Shown here: one piece after another, positions 46,747-58,942 of the stretch
Layout: each line of letters begins with the position of its first letter
How positions within the stretch are numbered: position 1 is the stretch's first letter
From: Daphnia carinata
Taxonomy: Eukaryota; Arthropoda; Branchiopoda; Diplostraca; Daphniidae
Direction: 5' to 3'
DNA length: 64,000 nucleotides
NCBI RefSeq assembly: GCF_022539665.2
Contig: NC_081335.1
Coordinates: forward strand, 620,001 to 684,000
Program-made: the position numbers and the translations under genes
Notes under the pieces: model-generated
The model's input: the letters and a program-made list of their open reading frames with translations, nothing else
Told to the model about the DNA's origin: nothing
The model's database searches: none

Positions 46747-49109
46747 ATGGATACAAAAGACAGCATTTCAGAGTCATCACATTCATCAGTGTCACAGACT
46801 TCACTGAAGAATGTCAATAAATATGGTGCTTTCATTAACCTTAACCATTCAGAGTTTGAAGTTATATCAAAATGAAACCAATTGTTATTCTTAGATGAAG
46901 GTGGTCCCAGAAGATCAACGAGAGCAGACTATGAAACAGCCATTGAAGCAACAGGTAATACACCATGATTGGTTTTGGTTTAGATATCACTTAACGATAA
47001 AGTATGACCTATTTCTTTTACAGAATATGGAAAATTTCATTATTGGTTGCTCTTAGCATGTGGTTGGGCTAATGCAGCTGACGCTGTTGAAATTCTGTAA
47101 GTATCAGAAGAACCTTTTTTATTACTTGCAGCACAGAAACATGATCATGTAATTGACTCATTTCAGATGTGTTTCGTTCTTGTTGCCGTCAGCAGAATGT
47201 GATCTCTTATTAACCTCGACTGACAAAGGAATTCTCTCTGCCATCGTTTTCCTAGGTAGTTTTATTGTAAAGGGAAACATTTAAAACAGTAATCAAAATT
47301 GTTTTTTGATCCTATATCAGGAATGATGATTGGTGGCTACCTGTGGGGAGGTTTGGGTGATTCCTTAGGAAGACGTGGGGTTTTGATGGTTTCAATGACC
47401 GTCAACGCAATTTTTGGCATGCTGTCTAGCTTGGCCATGACATTCCCGACATTTTTGGTTTTACGATTTTTGTCAGGCCTCGGGTAATTGCTTATTCTCC
47501 CAAAAAATGTACTTCTGTTTAAAACTACCGAAACGATATTTTAAAACGTTTGAACTACAGGATTGGTGGGAGTATTCCTGTAACTTGGTCCTACTATGCG
47601 GAGTTTCAACCCAAAGCAAAAAGAGGTGCCATGCTCTCGTTTTTGGCTGCTTTCTGGATGGTTGGGAACTTCGTAGTTGCAGGTAACGCCAAGTTCAACA
47701 TACTTAATTCGTTGTTTGTTTCCATCTGTAATCAACCTTCCGTCTTTATACAGGACTTGCTTGGGCTATTATACCGTTAACCTTTGAGTACGAATCAGCC
47801 AATTTCCAGTTCAACTCATGGAGGCTATTCACTCTACTTTGCGGTATTCCAAGCTTATCAGTCGCAGTTACCCTTATATTCTTCCCCGAATCTCCTCGAT
47901 ATTTGCTGTCGCAAGGAGATGAAGAGGGGGCACTCGAGGTGTTCCGTCGTATTTATACCTCAAATACCGGTAGGCCAGCATGTCAATACCCGGTAGGTTA
48001 TGCAATAAACAAGTTTCTAATGCGAAATCTCCCTGAATAATAATTTTATTTTAATAGTTTACAAACCTGGAGTTGGACGACGATATGTTGTCAACTGTTT
48101 CTCATCATAGCGAAAAATTATTCAGAAGAATTAAAAGGATATGCCATCGAGTGGGGTCGCAATCAAAGCTGGCTTTTGGCCCTACTGTCCGAAGATCAAT
48201 GATTTTAATGATTATTATCAATTTTGCCATCCAATTCGGGTAAGCTTGTTATGTTAAAAATTAGTAGTCTCAAAGATAGCGACGATTGTTATATTTTCAG
48301 TTACTACGGGTTATGGCTTTGGTTCCCGGAACTCTTCAATCGATTGCAAGTCTACTACGAGGATCACAATGTTACAGTTTCCGTTTGCGAAGTCGTGGAT
48401 TTTAAACCGAATACTACTGGGCAAGACCCATTTGAACATTGTCAAGACGCTGCACCACCCGATAACCAGGTTTTTATCAACGCATTTATCGTAGCAATTG
48501 CTCCTTTACCCGCAAATATTTGGACGATATTCCACATGGATAAGCTTGGGAGAAAATTCTTTCTTGGTACGTAAAGAAAGAAAGAATACGGCATTGATTT
48601 GTAAACTTTACGTATGTTATTCGAATGTAGTGTTCAGCATGGTTGGATCTGGATTGGCAGCCTTCCTCATTTGGCTAGTTCGTAGCAGTGCCGGCAACTT
48701 GGCGTTATCTTGTATCTTTGGAGCTGTGTCTACTATGGGTTTCAACGCACTGGACTGTCTTGGAGCGGAATTATTTCCAACAAACGTTCGGTGAGCTCTC
48801 TAATAAATGGTTATGAAGGTCATAGTAATTAATTTCGGGCTTATGATGTAGGTCCACGGCAATGTCCATAACATTGGCAGCCGCTCGGCTGGGAGCGATA
48901 TTAGGCAATATTATTTTCGGGGTTTTCGTCGATGTTGCTTGCGCCATTCCTATTCTTCTAGTCGCGACACTCTTAATGTGTAAGTTATATTTTTACTTAC
49001 AATTTGATTTGATGAATATTGTAATGAATCTGTACTTCGTTCCTTCCTCTCAGTTGGCGGTCTACTAGGACTTTGGCTTCCGAACACTACCAAAGAACCG
49101 TTACTATAA
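46747..49109 (+). CDS. SV2/SVOP-like major facilitator transporter
   Basis: Twelve exons (46747-46825, 46895-46954, 47024-47096, 47167-47255, 47321-47483, 47561-47682, 47754-47992, 48058-48239, 48301-48566, 48631-48790, 48852-48979, 49054-49109) give 538 residues. The order is a cytoplasmic N-tail, ADYETAIEATEYGKFHYWLL at helix 1, the MFS loop motif GGLGDSLGRRGVLM between helices 2 and 3, FFPESPRYLLSQGD after helix 6, a luminal loop with N-glycosylation sites between helices 7 and 8, and LDCLGAELFPTNVRSTAMS near helix 10. This pattern is that of SV2-related organic solute transporters; vesicle location and substrate are inferred only. The luminal loop is far shorter than the pentapeptide-repeat loop of vertebrate SV2. 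Confidence 0.9.
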
Positions 49110-50250
49110 TTTTAAGCATTTAGCTAACGATACCGGTTTGTACACACGTCCATAAGAAAATTATTAGTGTTTAAGCTAGAAATTGGCTTCATTTTGTTGA
49201 TATCATTAATAGGAGTTTATTACATAAGTTCAAGCAAGCGCAAAATTCTGCGAGCGGAAAAATTTTTGAAATTACCTTTGTGTTGATTTTCAATTGCCTT
49301 ATAAGAAATACTGTTTGTTTAGCTTTGAAATATTATTCATGGTACAATGCTTCAAGTGTTAGTGAGGAAGCTGGAGGTCTAGAGTTCTATCTCTGCGAGA
49401 GTCGAGCAGCTTCATTCCAGCATTGGCAAAAGTAGTCCCACCTTATCACCAAATGACATCAAAATACCATGTAGCGAGATGAAGGTGTCGAGTTCAATCC
49501 CCACGATCACGAATTGGTATTATTTTGCCATTGATGTTTTAAGTGTCCACATTCCTCCAGATGACATAAGTACACATAACTCGTGGCTCAATTTTTTGAG
49601 CGTCTGCGTGGTATGCCGAAGTTCGATTCCCGAAAGAATTAAACTGATACATGTTTCGGAACAATCCGAGTAAGTTTTCGAAAAAATGTTGTATTAATTT
49701 CAGCTCCAATTTCATTTCCCACCATGCACTGACTTTCTTTAACCAATGTTAGGCAAAAACAGATTTGTAAGGGACTTCAATCTGTAATTTGACAACCGAG
49801 AAACTGACACCTGAGCCACTCAAAGGGTTTCCAAAACATTTTTCTCAAACTATAAACATCAAACACCAGCACCTTTAAAGAAAATGCTAACTGCAGTAAG
49901 TAGTATACATAAAGCAAATCATAAAACCCCGTCTGTTACTTGTACCACTGCAGTTGTTGAGTTAAGAAAAGAGGCACACTTTCTCAGCTAAGAATAATAA
50001 AAATGGCTTACAAATTGTTTCTTTAAGTAAGAACATGTAGCAATACACAATCACAAGCAGTATAATTTCATCTTACGGAATCACCAGACTACAAATAAAC
50101 AATAATAAACAACTAGCTAGGCAAGTACAAGCAATCGTGGTCACCCCTATTGCCTATTATGAAAGCATCTAGTGGAAGAATCGCGAACTACCGAACCATG
50201 AAGAAGACAGTCGGACTTATTAATTTGTCGGGCTTGTTTTTTGAAACCCA
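49110..50250. other. Repeat-rich intergenic region with decayed tRNA-like pieces
   Basis: No protein gene. Short stretches with B-box-like GAGTTCTATCTCTG (near 49380) and GAGTTCAATCCCC (near 49490) resemble worn tRNA 3' halves. A clearer tRNA-like unit lies at 49578-49635. Confidence 0.45.
49578..49635 (+). repeat. tRNA-like pseudogene or SINE head
   Basis: Contains TGGCTCA..TTGAGCGTC and GTGGTATGCCGA, then the B-box GTTCGATTCCCG. It is related in order and sequence to the unit at 52531-52595. The D and anticodon arms are damaged and a normal cloverleaf is not formed. Confidence 0.5.
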
Positions 50251-50267
50251 CTTTTTAAAAAGACAGC

Positions 50268-52513
50268 ATCTAGTTTATGGCAATCCGTTTTACATAAAAA
50301 AAAAAAAAAAAAAATGGCGGAAAAAAAAAAAAATCGCACTTTTTTCTCTTTTTTCTACCCGTAGCCATCTATCAGTCGGTTTCGTTATTACAGGCATGTA
50401 AGCAATTTGAGTTAATTGTATCCCATTAGCAGTTAATTGAGTAGCGTGGTTGGAGAACAACGCGTGGCTGGAGGAACAATTGAAAATGGATAAGATAATA
50501 AAACAAAAAAATGGTAAGTATAAACATTATTATATTGGTTTTCAATTATTAATTATTGTTTATTAGATCAAATTATGAAGCTTCAGGCCCAGTTATTGGA
50601 ACAACACAAAATATTAGATAACAAAGCTAAGGATCGTAGGCCTAACACGTAATGATTCTATTTATTTGCTTTTATTCATTCGTGTTTTGTAGCTCAAATT
50701 TTGAGTCTTCAAGCTCAGCTAGGGGAAAAGAAAAAATTGGAACGGAACAATTTCCAAACAGTGAAGGAGGTTTTTCAAAACTCATCTCTAACTGAACATG
50801 AGGATGAGTTGGCATTAGGCGAACACAGCCAGGTACCTAAAGTTTTCAAATAAGAATTCAAAATAAGTATAGAATTTAAAAAAACAATTATTTTTTGCTT
50901 AGTTATTCAGTCCACCACATGACAGTGTGTTAAATTTAAATTCTGTTAGTGCTGCACTAAAAGAATCGTTAGTAATAAGCTCATGCAGTGAAGGAACTGA
51001 ACAATTGTGGGAACGTATTTGGGCCGAAAATGGGTGTGGTTCAGAAACCCAGAAATGGCACAAGTTCAACATGAAACATGGATTAGGTACTTTTCGGTTT
51101 TTTGTCTATCGAAAAGTATTTTTAATGCTATTATTTTGCATTCACAGATTTTAACGGGGGATCAAATCAAGTCTGGAAGTGTTACAGGATGGAAGAGTGA
51201 GCCTACAGATGAAAAAACACTGAGAGTGCATTACCGTAAGGTGTGAGGTAAATTAATAGAGTAATGCAAATTGCCTAATGAGAAGTACCATCTTGTGTTA
51301 ATGAATCCAGTACAACAGCAATCCTTTATAGTTCTGTCACAGCTGGAAGCCTCAAATAATTCTGCTTCTCTGTCTAAAGAACAACTTGTCCTTTACGTTC
51401 AGAGTGTTGGGGAAACTGGGTACTTAAATGGCCCTAAAGATGTTTTAATTTTGCTGCTATTGCAGAGATGAACATCATACATGGACTCTTTAGGTATGAA
51501 AGGATTTTTCTTCAAATAATTTTGAATTTATGACGAAGAATTTCTCCTCCTTTTTGCCAACCAGGTCTTATCTACCAAAAAACATTTTATCCAATAGGAA
51601 AGGATTTTCATGTACTGGGAACACAACTATCAACAATGCAACATTCTACAGGTGCTAGTTTATCATTCAAGAGCCTTATACAATGAAGTTAATCTGCAAT
51701 TTGTATGTCCTTTCCCAAGCTTCCACCAGAAGTTGAATCTATGAGTCATGTAAGTTCCATGATCAACACTTGATGTGTTTAACGGTGTTGTTTTTCTTTT
51801 CTCAATATAGGTTAATAGTAACATTGGATCTGAAAAGATTCTTGGTTGGGGCAAGACACTGAATAAATTGTATTGATTGGATAGATGACATGACATTGCT
51901 ATACTTAATTCGGATTCCCCAGACGGTATTTGATATTTAAAAAATTGAAGTGCATATCTGGGCTCCCTTCTTTTCTGAAGCTCCGTTTCCCCTTGACTCA
52001 TAATAAGCCCGTAGGGGGTCATGCCCCTACTGTACGGTATATATAAAAACAACATATACCGAGGTTTGGAGGGCTCTGGCCGGAAAGGGGACGTGGGGTG
52101 CCGCTTCGTCCGATGATGTGTTCACGGAGGGTGACGTGGCTGCCCACAAATCCGAACTAAAGGTTAATCGCTCCTGTAAAAATGTTCCAAATCTTCAGCT
52201 CTTCTTCCGGCTTCTCTTAGCCAATCACCGGGTAATCTCCCCGGTGGGTCAACAAGGCAGTGTCTCCCCCTGCCTGGGTTGACGGCAACTTTTGAAAGGG
52301 CTATTGTGCCTTTTTAAAGTTGCAAAAATAATTGTAATGTGCAGAGAATTGTCAATAAAAAATTTTTTATAAAAAATTTTTTGCAAAATTTGTTTCTTTC
52401 ATTGTCTGTGATAGCTGTATTCACACATTACATATATCAACTTTTTTTTGCTTTGCTTTGTTTTCGTCACCTTCAATGGTAAGCATTGTTTCCATTGGTT
52501 TATAGTTTATCTG
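50268..52513 (+). mobile_element. Left arm of a large inverted repeat
   Basis: This arm matches the reverse complement of 53056-54904 over most of its length, with scattered substitutions and indels. The outer edge is near the shared TTATGGCAATCCGTTTTACA and the inner edge near GTTTATCTG. About 400 bases (roughly 50590-50985) have no counterpart in the right arm. The arm holds a degenerate spliced gene and AT-rich inner sequences with short hairpins. Origin as an unclassified transposon or two opposed insertions is inferred. Confidence 0.75.
50486..51471 (+). pseudogene. Degenerate spliced gene inside the left repeat arm
   Basis: Reads as short exons with GT..AG introns: MDKIIKQK, then QIMKLQAQLLEQHKILDNK, a second similar block ILSLQAQLGEKKKL, then GTEQLWERIWAENGCG and QKWHKFNMKHG, and later a frame with LVLMNPVQQQSFIVLSQL. 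The two LQAQL blocks suggest an internal coiled-coil repeat. Frames do not join cleanly to a full protein. I do not recognise a transposase motif. It could be the element's own gene or a captured host gene fragment. Confidence 0.5.
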
Positions 52514-52530
52514 GAACCATTCTATTATTA

Positions 52531-52595
52531 TCCAGGGATCGAACCCTGGATGTTCGGCATACCGCGCCGATGCTCTACCAATGAGCCATGAATCA
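52531..52595 (-). repeat. tRNA-like pseudogene
   Basis: On the minus strand: TGGCTCATTGGTAGAGC forms a perfect D-arm and A-box, and GGTTCGATCCC is a good B-box. The acceptor stem and the T-stem do not pair properly, and the anticodon loop lacks the T at position 33, so this is not a working tRNA. Confidence 0.6.
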
Positions 52596-52717
52596 TGTGA
52601 TGTCAAGTTGGCTTTTTTCTAGTCACTTGTGGACTTGGATTTACACTTAGAATAAAACTGAAATGCAATTCTCCAATGTACTCTTCTACATTTATTCTAC
52701 TTCATTTTTACACATCT

Positions 52718-52782
52718 ACTAAGGTTTGAACCCAGGGTATCAGGTATCGCAGCTAAAGGCTCTACCACAGAGCTATGAACCT
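52718..52782 (-). repeat. tRNA-like pseudogene
   Basis: On the minus strand: AGCTCTGTGGTAGAGC gives the D-arm and GGGTTCAAACC the B-box. No consistent anticodon or acceptor stem. Confidence 0.55.
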
Positions 52783-52880
52783 TATGAAAGCAATAGAAAG
52801 ATAAACATATACTTGTGAAAGACTGCATAAACATCCTAGACGATAACATATGATATGCGATAATAAAATGTTTAGATATA

Positions 52881-52948
52881 TCTGGTGGCTCAATGTTAGA
52901 GCATCGGCGTTGCACGCTGAATGTCTGGGGATCGGTTCCAATACGAGT
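52881..52948 (+). repeat. tRNA-like pseudogene
   Basis: TGGCTCAATGTTAGAGC gives the D-arm and ATCGGTTCCAA a weakened B-box. The middle resembles the unit at 52531-52595 in the opposite orientation. Confidence 0.5.
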
Positions 52949-53055
52949 AAAAAAAAATACAAAATTACTTCAAAAAATATCCAGATGTTACACGTTATTC
53001 CTTGAATCTAAGTTGAAGAATTCAAATAGTGTAATAAAAAATAATTGAATACTTA

Positions 53056-54904
53056 CAGATAAACGGTTTACCAATGGAAACAATGCTTACCATCAAAGGT
53101 GACAAAAACAAATAAAGCAAAAAAAAAAAAGATGATAAATGTAATGTGTGTATACAGCTATCACAGACAATGAAAGAAACAAATTTTGCAAAAAATATTT
53201 TATAAAAAATTTTTTATTGACAATTCTCTGCACATTACAATTATTTTTGCAACTTTAAAAAGGCACAATAGCCCTTTCAAAAGTTGCCGTCAACCCAGGC
53301 AGGGGGAGACACTGCCTTGTTGACCCACCGGGGAGATTACCCGGTGATTGGCTAAGAGAAGCCGGAAGAAGAGCTGAAGATTTGGAACATTTTTACAGGA
53401 GCGATTAACCTTTAGTTCGGATTTGTGGGTAGCCACAGTCACCCTCCGTGAACACATCATCGGACGAAGCGGACCCCCACGTCCCCTTTCCGGCCAGAGC
53501 CCTCCAAACCTCGGTATATGTTGTTTTTATATATACCGTACAGTAGGGGCATGACCCCCTACGGGCTTATTACGAGTCAAGGGGAAACGGGGCTACGGAA
53601 AGGAAGGGAGCCCAGATATGCACTTCAATTTTTTAAATATAAAATACCGTCTCGGGAATCCGAATGAAGTATAGAAATGTCATGTCATCCATTCAATCAT
53701 TACAATTTATTCAGTGTCATGCCCCAACCAAGAATTTTTTCAGATCCAATGTTACTATTAACCTACACTGAGAAAAGAAAAACAACACCATTAAGCATCT
53801 CAATTGTTGCTCATGTGACTTACATGACTCATAGATTCAACTTCTGGCAGAAGCTTGGGAAAGGCCATACAAATTGCAGATTAACTTCATTGTATAAGGC
53901 TCTTGAATGATAAACTAGCACCTGTAGAATGTTGCATTGTTGATAGTTGTGTTCCCAGTACATGAAAATCCTTTCCTATTGGATAAAATTTTTTTTGGTA
54001 GATAAGACCTGGTTGGCAAAAAGGAGGAGAAATTCTTCGTCATAAATTCAAAATTATTTGAAGAAAAATCCTTTCATACCTAAAGAGTCCATGTATGATG
54101 TTCATCTCTGCAATAGCAGCAAAATTAAAACATCTTTAGGGCCATTTAAGTACCCAGTTTCACCAACACTGTGAACGTAAAGGACAAGTTGTTTAGCAAG
54201 AGAAGCAGAATTATTTGAGGCTTTTAGCTGTGACAGAACTATAAAGGATTGCTGTTGTTCTGGATTCATTAACACAAGATGGTACTTCTCATTAGACAAT
54301 TTGCATACTGTTTAATTTACCTCACACCTTAACGGTAATGCACTCTCAGTGTTTTTTCATCTGTAGGCTCACTCTTCCATCCTGTAACACTTCCAGACTT
54401 GATTTGATCCCCCACAAAATCTGTGAATGCAAAATAATAGCATTAAAAATACTTTTTCGATAGACAAAAAACCGAAAAGTACCTAATCCATGTTTCATGT
54501 TGAACTTGTGCCATTTCTGGGTTTCTGAACCACACCCATTTTCGGCCCAAATACGTTCCCACAATTGTTCAGTTCCATCGCTGCATGGACTGATTACGAA
54601 CAATAATTGAGCCTGCAGGTTCATAATTAGAGCTAAAAAACAATAATTAATAATTGAAAACTAATATAATAATCTTTGTACTTACCATCCTTATCTTTTA
54701 TTATCTTATCCATTTAAACATATTTTTCTCCAGCCACGCGTTTTTCTCCAGCCATGCTACTCGACTAACTGACAATAGGATCCAATGGACTCAAATTGAC
54801 ATGCCTGTAATAACAATTCTGACCGGTAGATGGCTACGGGTCGAAAAAAAAGAAAAAAGTGTGATTTTTTTTTTTTTGTGTAAAACGGATTGCCATAAAT
54901 AAGC
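53056..54904 (-). mobile_element. Right arm of the large inverted repeat
   Basis: Reverse complement of 50268-52513 apart from substitutions and a deletion of about 400 bases in the gene portion. The inner part (53160-53560) is almost identical to 52020-52410 in reverse. The outer end is followed by a short repeat of ATAAGCCCGA at 54900-54935, which also has a degraded match outside the left arm. Confidence 0.75.
54102..54730 (-). pseudogene. Degenerate gene copy in the right repeat arm
   Basis: Counterpart of the left-arm gene. It keeps GTEQLWERIWAENGCG, QKWHKFNMKHG and a frame with LVLMNPEQQQSFIVLSQL. The first LQAQL block is joined directly to the downstream part because the intervening sequence is missing. 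In the conserved frames amino-acid changes between the arms are few, a mild hint of past constraint. Confidence 0.5.
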
Positions 54905-56067
54905 CCGACAAAATAAGCCCGATTTTTTCTTTTTAATGCAATCGTTCGCAGTTTGCGATGCCTTCGATAAGTGATTTCATGATAAGACCAATAAGGCGAC
55001 CGCGACTACTTGTAGCTGCCTAGTTAGCTGTTTCTTTTTCGAAAAAAGTTGGTGCAACATCTTGTAGCTTCTGTATCTACATTAATTACAAAAACTGCAA
55101 TTCATCGGCAAAAATAAACTTGAATTTCATTTTCTTCGTTCAAATTGCAATGAAAATCACGTACTTTTACAAAAATCAGAATCTCTAGCCAATTTTAATC
55201 TAGCCCTAGCCTCTAGCTATAGCCAATTTTAATCTAGCCCTAGCCTCTAGCTCTAGCCAAATTTTAGATTTAGCATAAAATACGTTGTTTCAATTCAAAA
55301 TCGATCGGGAATTGCGAAAATAGGTTTTATTTTCATACAAGACTTATAGTTTTTGAGTTATTCGAATTCATAGTTGTGGTACTAACACCGCTTTGATTCC
55401 CTTTCTTAAAAACCGTACTCATTAAACAGATCTGATCGAATTCTAAGTTAAAGTTTTATTCCCAATATTTCTTTCAAAGATTCGTGGAAAATATACGAAA
55501 TCCAACGTGAAAAACACATGTGAAATTATGCGAAGGAAAAGATGGAAAACTTTTTTTTTTATTTGTCTCAGTAAATACATTGGGAGAAAATGAATCGATC
55601 AAGAGGAGATTGCAAAGAAATTAAATAGAAAACAAAAACGAGAAAAAAAATTCAAACAACATTTGTTATTGTTATTTGGCATTGCATTTTTTCACGACCC
55701 ACATGAACGTTTCGTGGGTTCGATCAGATCAAATCTCCGGAATAAAGTGAAACAGTTTTCCTCCTTTTCATCCCAATCACATCATCTTTGCGGACCAATG
55801 AATTTTGTTTGACAATGACAGATAAATAGAACTACATTGTCCTTTTTTTGGTTTTGTTTTTGGGTAAAAGCTGTCCTTTGACAGTGGTGAATTCTATTTA
55901 CAATTACCCTTCTCTTCAAGACGGGGTTTCCTGTTAAAAATAAAACATTATTCTAAGCTACTAGATACCGTTGCAGACTCAGTATATAAACACACCTTTA
56001 CTCTAAGGTTTTTCATTCTCGATTCCACAGCTCAAATATCCATTGCAACTATCTTCTATCATTCAAG
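54905..56067. other. Intergenic with a short tandem repeat
   Basis: Includes about 2.5 copies of a 34-base unit built on TAGCCAATTTTAATC at 55183-55272. The remainder is AT-rich with no gene. The promoter of the next gene lies at its right edge. Confidence 0.5.
55983..55989 (+). promoter_or_regulatory. TATA box of the His/Gly-rich peptide gene
   Basis: TATATAA lies 85 bases before the ATG at 56068, leaving room for a short 5' UTR (transcription expected to start near 56015). Confidence 0.6.
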
Positions 56068-56742
56068 ATGATTGCTTTTAAAGTAAGTTGTATTTTGTAG
56101 AAAGTTGGATAACTCAACTATGTGGCTAATTGTTGTTCTTGTTACCGTTACAAAGGTTTTGCTGGCTGTTACTTGCATCGCCGGGGTTATGGCTGCTCCC
56201 GTCGAGCAACAAGAAGTTGGTGCTGAGAGTGCGACGGATCTGAACACTGCTGAGGGCCATCATGGCGCATACGGTGGTTACGGCGTGCATGGTTACGGAG
56301 GGCATGGTTACGGACACGGAGCTGGTTACGGAGGTACTACACCTAATCAATAGTAGTTTCCAGAAATTAAATTTGCCAGACATATTATTACAATTTCACT
56401 TGCTTCACTTACTGTTAGGTTACGGGCATGGACATGGTGGATATGGCCACGGATACGGTCATGGATATGGCCATGGATATAACAGAGGTACATACGTATT
56501 TGCAAATTGTTCTTAAAGTGTGGAGTAAAAAAAAAAACACTATGCTGATGTACACAACAAAACTAACGATCATGTTTTTTCTTTCCTTGCTGTTCGTGCT
56601 AGCTTATGGGCACAACCATGGCCATTCAGCCTATACAAGCGTTAACAAATTAATCACGCACGGATCCAGCAGCCACGGCAACGCTCATGGGTACGGACAT
56701 GGTCACGGATATGGACATGGCCATAACGCTCATGCATATTAA
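56068..56742 (+). CDS. Small secreted His/Gly/Tyr-rich protein
   Basis: Four exons (56068-56082, 56156-56333, 56419-56487, 56603-56742) give 133 residues. The five-residue first coding exon followed by a signal peptide in exon 2 (VLLAVTCIAGVMAA) is a common layout for arthropod cuticle and other secreted-peptide genes. The mature part is made of repeats such as YGGYGVHGYGGHGYGHG and YGHGYGHGYGHGYNRG. It may be structural (cuticle, silk-like) or metal-binding through its histidines; some Gly/His-rich peptides are antimicrobial. Function is not settled. A TATA box is present. Confidence 0.75.
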
Positions 56743-58942
56743 ACTTCTAACAGAAACAGGCGAAGACAAAGAGTAATGTTTTCGAAAAGCTTTACCTGGC
56801 ACGATCATCCCTCTTTGTCGATTGGTTGACACCATGTTTAAAGAGCATAATATACCTAATTACCGCTGCATTAGATGATGAGTCTTGTTATTCTCTGCGG
56901 GTCGAAGTCCGGAAGCCACACACCATACCTTGCAATTAAAACAGTTGGCACTTTTCTTCACGGTTTACAAATAACTTTTTTTTAAGTGAGTAGCCGATGC
57001 CTCCTAAACGCCGTACGTCTTAGAAATTGCCAACAATCTCCTAATACAACACATTCATTCTATTAAAACCTTACAGAAGAATTCTCCGCGTACGTTATAC
57101 AGGAAAAGACACAGTATTACAAGTGATAAGCCCTTGCTACAATTAATGGCAATTACATGTATAGATCGCATTACGGTTAAGGTAATCAGATTTAATCTTG
57201 ACGCATAATATACATAAGGATAGTGTTCTGTTAACGAAACATAAGTATTTCACATGTAAAGAAGAATACATCGCGGCTTTGCTGAATTAACCTTCCATTG
57301 CTTTGTGTCTACAAACAACTTTTACCAATTTCCCCTCAGGTTTTTTGAGTTCTGTACTGGCGCTGGGAATCAAAACAAAAGATAGCGTTTTGCGATAGCC
57401 AGGACTGGGTTCACATACTCATTTGCACTAGAATTAACTAGATAATTGACTAGGGATTAACAGAGCTGATGCCTAATAGCTTCCGGGCGTAATATCACGA
57501 AACCTCCGTCATTCGGGATGTGCTATATATCTTGTCCTTTTTGTACAATCTATAAAGCAATTGGTTAGCAAATTGTTTAGTTTTTTCACGCGTTACCATT
57601 TCGTCATCGAGATTTCGTTTTTTATAAAATGAACTGTACTCATCTGTACTGATTGTTATAACCATACTGGTTAAATATCGAATATTGTCCTAATTTATAT
57701 ATATGTTCACAATGAGAATACCATGTTAATCATAGACGCGTTGGCTTGCACCAAAAACATGTTATTCAGACACACTTTTCTGACTCCTTCATCTTTCTTC
57801 ATTTCATTGTGTCAATATGGCTGTCCTATTCTAATGCTCGTAATCAGGATCTGACCCTAAGAATTTGTACAGAAGATCGGCATGTGTCATACTGGATGCC
57901 TGAATTTAAAATAATGAAAATATCGAACTTATATTCTCTCTCTCTTCCCAGTACTGCGTTGCAAAACAAATCTACTTGATGAGCTTGAATCTTATCACGG
58001 CAACAGCAGAAGTGGGCAAAGAAGACATTCGAGATCGCAGCATTCACCCAGCAATACAGTTCATTATCGTGAATGACTATTTACTTAAATAACAACTTAT
58101 TGGAGAAGATTATTAGGTGAATAAGGGAAGAAAAACAAGGCGATTTATCAGGAAAAGGCTGTCTTACCGTTTAACAACAGGGCTAGCACAACTTCATCAG
58201 CAGTGACCGTAGAAACAACTAAAAAACATGTGCACGTTCTATAGAACCTAAAACAACCAATTCCATTTTACTGTTCTGAGAAAACCTCGAACGCAGTGAA
58301 ATTGTGTTACTGTTCTCGTTTCGCCGATGACATTCATCAAATACGAACAGCGACACCCAAAACCAACCGACTTCTCACTAAATACTGCAAGGAATCGACA
58401 TTGACTAATCGATTTCCATCAATCTCATTACTTTTAACAACAAAACCAACCTCAAGATTTGGTTTGGCCGCCTTAGTCGGACTAAATTACTGGGAAAAGC
58501 AAACGGTTTTTCGTTTAAACAAAGATACGATATCGATTAAATCGGATGAAAGTTCTAGAAATATACTCACCAACAACTAGTTGTTAGATGACCAAAAAAG
58601 ATGGCTGATTTTTCAAAGCTTCTGTGAAGGTCGCCTGTTTCTTTTTCTGTCTTGATCACGTGCAGAAAGATCTAAACATCCTGTTCCTGCTGGGATGAAG
58701 ATCGAAGGGTGTGGTCAGCCACTTGTAATTTGGTAACTATAAACATCGAGTACATTTAAGGCAAAATTCCAAAGGAGAAAAAAAAAAATTGGGATGAATA
58801 CCTTGCCGAGAGCTATTTACTAGCCAATCCTTTTGATTCCTTGACAGTTTCAGTGGTATATAAACCTCACAAAAACTGTAGTTGAAATTACCAGTCAACC
58901 GACTTGTTCTTCAGCAGCTTCGCATTCATTTAGCGAGTCGAC
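56743..58942. other. Intergenic, no gene seen
   Basis: AT-rich DNA between two small secreted-protein genes. No open frame with splice or domain support. Confidence 0.5.
58857..58863 (+). promoter_or_regulatory. TATA box of the cuticle protein gene
   Basis: TATATAA 86 bases before the ATG at 58943, the same spacing as in the His/Gly-rich peptide gene. Confidence 0.65.

Larger units (their letters stand above)
52514..53055. repeat. Spacer of the inverted repeat, carrying three tRNA-like units
   Basis: The 540 bases between the arms are single copy with respect to the arms. They contain tRNA-like sequences at 52531-52595 (minus), 52718-52782 (minus) and 52881-52948 (plus). Confidence 0.65.

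Noticed and set aside
51663-52055. 130-codon minus-strand frame in the left repeat arm, with a related plus-strand frame at 53677-53910
   Set aside because: The match follows from the inverted repeat itself; no motif or codon pattern shows that it is translated.
56126-56835. Met/Ser/Val-rich minus-strand frames
   Set aside because: Antisense reading of the Gly/His/Tyr repeats of the secreted peptide gene.
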